The position numbers were made by a program, and so were the translations under genes. Below are positions 5,483-8,453 of a DNA stretch of 8,453 bases, piece after piece; the first letter of the stretch is position 1, and the number at the start of each line of letters is the position of its first letter. Location of the stretch: the NCBI GenBank assembly GCA_030600525.1, contig JAUVLX010000146.1:1-8453 (forward strand), given 5' to 3'. Source of the stretch: Desulfobulbus sp. (GTDB lineage Bacteria; Desulfobacterota; Desulfobulbia; Desulfobulbales; Desulfobulbaceae). The notes under the pieces are model-generated. The model was not told the origin of the DNA and did not search any database. It saw nothing but the letters and a program-made list of their open reading frames with translations.

Positions 5483-8037
5483 CCCACTGGTTTAAGATGG
5501 GGTGGCAGGATCTGTTTCGCCACAAACGGGTGACATTTCTTTTTATAGGCAACCTGGCCATCGGCCTAATTGGCCTGATCACCATCGGTTCCCTGGAAAA
5601 TTCCTACATCTCCTATCTAAAGCACAGTCTCCAGGAAATCCTTACCGCAGACCTGATGATCTCAAGCAGCAGGCCGATTGAGCAACAAGAACAAAAAATC
5701 ATCGACACTGTTCTCGGCGACCAGGTTGCAGTTTCCAACCAGATCGCCTTTTATAGTATGGTAAAGGGCAGTAAAAACTCCCTTCTGGCACGCATTGTTG
5801 CCTTTGATGACCACTACCCTCTTTATGGCGCATTCGACTATCCGGGAGGTCAGTCCCATCAGAAAACACCGCAAGCCATGCTTGTCTCTCCGCTGGCAAC
5901 AATGTCCTTGGAGACAGCCGAAACCTTGCATCTCAAACAAGGAGACAGCGTACAGATCGGCCAAACCAGCTTTCAGGTCGCTTCTCTTTTTAACAAGGCC
6001 CCTGGTAGCGATATAAGCAGCATTGAACTGGCACCAAAAATTTTCATTGCCCTCTCCCAACTCAATAAAACTGGCCTGCTCCAATTCGGCAGTCGACTGC
6101 ATTACCTTACGTACTACCGTACCCCAAAAAACACTGATACAAAGCACCTGGCAGGCATCCTGCGAGAAACACTTGACCGCCATGCTGAAGGTGCCTCCAC
6201 CCTCAGAGTATTTGACACCCATGATATCAACAGCCGCCTTGGTCGCATTGCAGGTCATTTTTTTGGGTACATGGGGCTTGTAGGTACTGTAGCCCTTTTC
6301 TTAGCTGGAATAGCAGCATCCTATCTATTCAGAGGCTATTTCCAAAGCAGAATTCGAGAAATTGCTATCCTGATGAGCCTTGGCGCACAACGTCGTTACT
6401 GCATACTCTTTTTTCTCTTCCAGCTTACTATAATGGGAGCAATGGCAGCTATCTTGGCCATACTACTCACTTCATGCATACTCCCGTCCCTGCCGATCAT
6501 TTTTGCAGACCTGCTCCCGGATGGGCTCCACATTACACTTCACAACGGCAGCATGGGTATGGCCCTTGGTATTGGTATCTCATGCAGCTTCCTTTTCTGC
6601 CTTCCCGAACTAACAAGGCTTAAAGCAATCCAACCCCTCCACCTCCTCCATGAAGGTTCTGTATGGGATTCACCTGTAACGGCCTCCAGCAGGTTGCTCT
6701 GGTGGCTCAGCCTGCTACCTGCAATCTCGATATTCCTGCTTCTTACTGTTTTCCTGACGTCATCACTGCTCCAGGGAATTATTTTTACCGTGGGGGTAAC
6801 TGTTACCATGCTCTTTTTCGGTATTATCGGCAGACTGCTTCTGACATGGTGTAGGCATCTTTCAAATAGCTTCCACGGGCTTCCTAAAATTGCCTTTCGC
6901 AACTTGTATCGCAATCGTTTCTCTTCACTCTCGATCTTTATCACTATTGCAACCGGTGTTTTTCTCATAAACCTGATTCCGCAACTCCAGAAAGGATTAG
7001 AGAAAGAATTCAGCCACCCGATCGGCCTTAAAATACCGATTTTCTTTTTAGTTGATATTCAGGAAGAGCAAACAAATGGACTGCAAGATTTTTTTAAACA
7101 GCAATCAAGCCACCTCTCTAATATTTCGCCCATGGTGAGGGGACGAATACGCTCGATCAACGGGACCTCATTTCATCAACGAAGTATTGACGCAGATGAC
7201 AAGGGACGAGGCAGGTTACGAAGAACTGAATTTAACTTCTCAAGCCGTGATGAGTTAGATCCGTCAGAGACTGTCATCGCAGGAAAAAAGCTGAGCGCAA
7301 CCCCCTGGTCATTTCAAAGCAATACCCCGTTTGAGATTTCCGTTGCCCAACGTTTTGGCAAACGCTATGACCTGCACATTGGAGACAGGATACTCTTTGA
7401 CATCCAGGGAATTGAGCTTGAAGGAATGGTCACCAATATACGCAAAGTGCGGTGGAACAGCTTTCAACCTAATTTTTTCCTGCTTTTCCAAAAAGGGGTG
7501 TTGGAAAATGCCCCAAAAACCTACCTGGCATCTGTTAGTCAGGTTAGCAAGGCAGACAAACAACAACTCAAGGAGCAGATCGTCAGCCGATTTCCCAATG
7601 TTTCTGTTATTGACGTGACCTCCACCGTTGCCACCCTCATTGACCTGACCACCAGGCTGACCTTTGCCATCAAATCTATGGCTTTGCTGGCCATTGGCGC
7701 TGGCTTGATGGCGCTTTACTCCATCGCAGGCAACGAGGCCCATCGCCACTCCCAAGAAATCAACCTCCTGAAAGTACTTGGCACACGCTTTTCAGATATC
7801 CGTCTTCTGACAGTTCTCCAGTTTGGTCTTCTCGGCTGCGCGGCAAGTATCTTTTCTGTTATCATCAGCACCAGCCTCTCTTACGTCCTTTCCTGGTATC
7901 TTTTTGACAGGATATGGGGTTTTCATATTTTCTCCAGCATATGGATTGTTCTATTTACTACCCTCACCTGCATTATCACCGCTGCTCTTGCCACCCGCTC
8001 AGTTATCCGCCAGAAACCCGTTACCCTGCTCCATTGA
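5479..8037 (+). CDS. ybbP: FtsX-like ABC permease, YbbP family
   Basis: An 852-residue inner-membrane permease, slightly longer than E. coli YbbP (about 804). It has a membrane helix at about residues 19-40, a large external domain (about 45-255), then an FtsX-type block of helices (about 261-345) containing REIAILMSLGAQRR. More helices follow in the middle (about 355-455). A second half starts near residue 468 with FRNLYRNRFSSLSIF, has its own external domain, and ends in a second FtsX block (about 729-845) with QEINLLKVLGTRFSDI. The halves look like an ancient duplication: LFRHKRVTFLF matches LYRNRFSSLSI, and EIAILMSLG matches EINLLKVLG. With the ATPase it should form a mechanotransmission-type complex, possibly linked to TesA. 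Its substrate is not known from sequence. Its ATG overlaps the ATPase stop (ATGA, 5479-5482). The frame is intact. Confidence 0.92.
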   Translation: MTHWFKMGWQDLFRHKRVTFLFIGNLAIGLIGLITIGSLENSYISYLKHSLQEILTADLMISSSRPIEQQEQKIIDTVLGDQVAVSNQIAFYSMVKGSKNSLLARIVAFDDHYPLYGAFDYPGGQSHQKTPQAMLVSPLATMSLETAETLHLKQGDSVQIGQTSFQVASLFNKAPGSDISSIELAPKIFIALSQLNKTGLLQFGSRLHYLTYYRTPKNTDTKHLAGILRETLDRHAEGASTLRVFDTHDINSRLGRIAGHFFGYMGLVGTVALFLAGIAASYLFRGYFQSRIREIAILMSLGAQRRYCILFFLFQLTIMGAMAAILAILLTSCILPSLPIIFADLLPDGLHITLHNGSMGMALGIGISCSFLFCLPELTRLKAIQPLHLLHEGSVWDSPVTASSRLLWWLSLLPAISIFLLLTVFLTSSLLQGIIFTVGVTVTMLFFGIIGRLLLTWCRHLSNSFHGLPKIAFRNLYRNRFSSLSIFITIATGVFLINLIPQLQKGLEKEFSHPIGLKIPIFFLVDIQEEQTNGLQDFFKQQSSHLSNISPMVRGRIRSINGTSFHQRSIDADDKGRGRLRRTEFNFSSRDELDPSETVIAGKKLSATPWSFQSNTPFEISVAQRFGKRYDLHIGDRILFDIQGIELEGMVTNIRKVRWNSFQPNFFLLFQKGVLENAPKTYLASVSQVSKADKQQLKEQIVSRFPNVSVIDVTSTVATLIDLTTRLTFAIKSMALLAIGAGLMALYSIAGNEAHRHSQEINLLKVLGTRFSDIRLLTVLQFGLLGCAASIFSVIISTSLSYVLSWYLFDRIWGFHIFSSIWIVLFTTLTCIITAALATRSVIRQKPVTLLH

Positions 8038-8050
8038 GGCGTGACGCCTC
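8036..8050 (+). repeat. Small hairpin GAGGCG-TGA-CGCCTC over the permease stop codon
   Basis: A perfect 6-bp stem with a 3-base loop begins inside the ybbP stop codon (TGA 8035-8037). A second small hairpin, CAGGC-AACA-GCCTG (8067-8080), follows. Neither has a T-run behind it, so they are not typical intrinsic terminators. They may protect the operon's 3' end or assist Rho-dependent termination. Confidence 0.35.
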
Positions 8051-8136
8051 TGCGAAAGTTTCCTTGCAGGCAACAGCCTGACATCTTCCAACACCAACAG
8101 CCAACGCATCCCCCTCTTAATACAGGGAAAACAATA

Positions 8137-8151
8137 TGCACTGAAAGTGCA
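8137..8151. repeat. Hairpin TGCACT-GAA-AGTGCA
   Basis: A perfect 6-bp inverted repeat with a 3-base loop. The core GCACTG (8138-8143) recurs at 8244-8249 and 8263-8268, all before the transposase start. It may be part of the end structure of the insertion element or a regulatory site. No T-run follows on either strand. Confidence 0.3.
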
Positions 8152-8176
8152 GCAAACATCCGTCATCAGGAAAAAG

Positions 8177-8204
8177 TTGACGAAAAACAAACTGCAAGTA
8201 TGAT
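8177..8204 (+). promoter_or_regulatory. Sigma70-like promoter upstream of the transposase gene
   Basis: TTGACG (8177-8182) and TATGAT (8199-8204) each match consensus at 5 of 6 positions with a 16-base spacer. This is the best promoter match I found in the window. Transcription would start near 8211, leaving about 99 bases before the ATG at 8310. Whether it belongs to the insertion element or to the host flank cannot be told without the element's ends. Confidence 0.5.
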
Positions 8205-8309
8205 CGTTTCCGATTAACCAATCCCCCCATATACAAAAAAAGGGCACTGGGCTCATACCATTGCACTGTAACCTTTCAATGAAGCCGTTTTTGTGATTTA
8301 AAGCCACTC

Positions 8310-8453
8310 ATGAAAGATACAAGCCTGCTTAAATGCCCTGACTGCGAATCATCCGACGTGCCATGTTTCAAACGCTACGAGACCATTAATAACGGAACCC
8401 GTAAGCTGTATCGATGCGCCAACTACAAATCAGTATTCTCCGAAACTCGTAAC
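8310..8453 (+). CDS. IS1-like transposase, N-terminal zinc-ribbon part (3' end outside window)
   Basis: An ATG opens a frame that runs to the right edge without a stop: 48 residues. It begins with a zinc-ribbon pattern, CPDCESSDV (residues 9-17), and continues through RKLYRCANYKSVFSETRN (31-48). The Y-R-C-x-x-x-x-x-F-S-E-T-R wording is typical of the N-terminal domain of IS1-family transposases and their InsA-like relatives, which bind the element's ends. In this family the second zinc knuckle is normally C-x-x-C; here it reads C-A-N-Y, so the fourth ligand is missing. Cys19 could in principle substitute. The gene may therefore be decayed, or this copy may bind zinc differently. There is no good ribosome site before the ATG. 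The catalytic part and the terminal inverted repeats lie beyond the window or are not recognisable, so the element cannot be delimited. Confidence 0.7.
   Translation, partial: MKDTSLLKCPDCESSDVPCFKRYETINNGTRKLYRCANYKSVFSETRN

Noticed and set aside
7999..8307. 102-codon minus-strand ORF covering the gap after the permease
   Set aside because: It opens with GTG without a ribosome site, overlaps the permease end and has no family-like pattern.
1..8453. CRISPR array, tRNA or rRNA genes, or a toxin-antitoxin pair
   Set aside because: I saw no regularly spaced direct repeats, no cloverleaf or rRNA-like stretches, and no small gene pair with toxin-antitoxin features; the two small plus-strand genes both have signal peptides.

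Overview
The window looks like chromosomal DNA of a Gram-negative bacterium. The permease, the periplasmic-type esterase and several secreted proteins point that way. The gene mix (a stand-alone CBS-CBS-ACT protein, a tesA/ybbA/ybbP cluster, an IS1-like transposase start) would suit Desulfobacterota, perhaps Desulfobulbales. That placement is an inference from family resemblance and has not been tested.

Layout. Bases 1-628 (+) are the C-terminal part of a membrane family 2 glycosyltransferase that starts outside the window. It converges on a minus-strand CBS-CBS-ACT protein (816-1499), which has a strong intrinsic terminator at 751-780. Next come two overlapping minus-strand genes. The first encodes a membrane-anchored XRE-type regulator with an EF-hand-like calcium loop outside the membrane (2123-3076). 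The second encodes a secreted, probably beta-sandwich protein (1740-2126). A 325-base divergent region (3077-3401) full of inverted repeats separates them from two small plus-strand genes for exported proteins: one with three cysteines (3402-3605) and one rich in histidine and arginine (3638-3985). A perfect 16-bp terminator hairpin (4003-4042) ends that unit.

The second half is a tightly packed plus-strand operon: a TesA-like GDSL esterase (4161-4823), a YbbA/LolD-type ABC ATPase (4820-5482) and a YbbP-like FtsX-fold permease (5479-8037). Each pair is joined by an ATGA stop/start overlap. Bases 8038-8309 hold small hairpins and a good sigma70-like promoter. The first 48 codons of an IS1-like transposase then run off the right edge.

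How the parts may work together. The esterase, ATPase and permease form a known conserved neighbourhood, presumably acting on lipids or lipoproteins of the envelope. The most unusual part is the divergent locus at 1740-3985. A one-component regulator there could sense something outside the membrane, perhaps calcium or a partner protein, and could control the two small exported proteins through operators in the shared region. This is a hypothesis from architecture and layout; no target or ligand can be read from the sequence.
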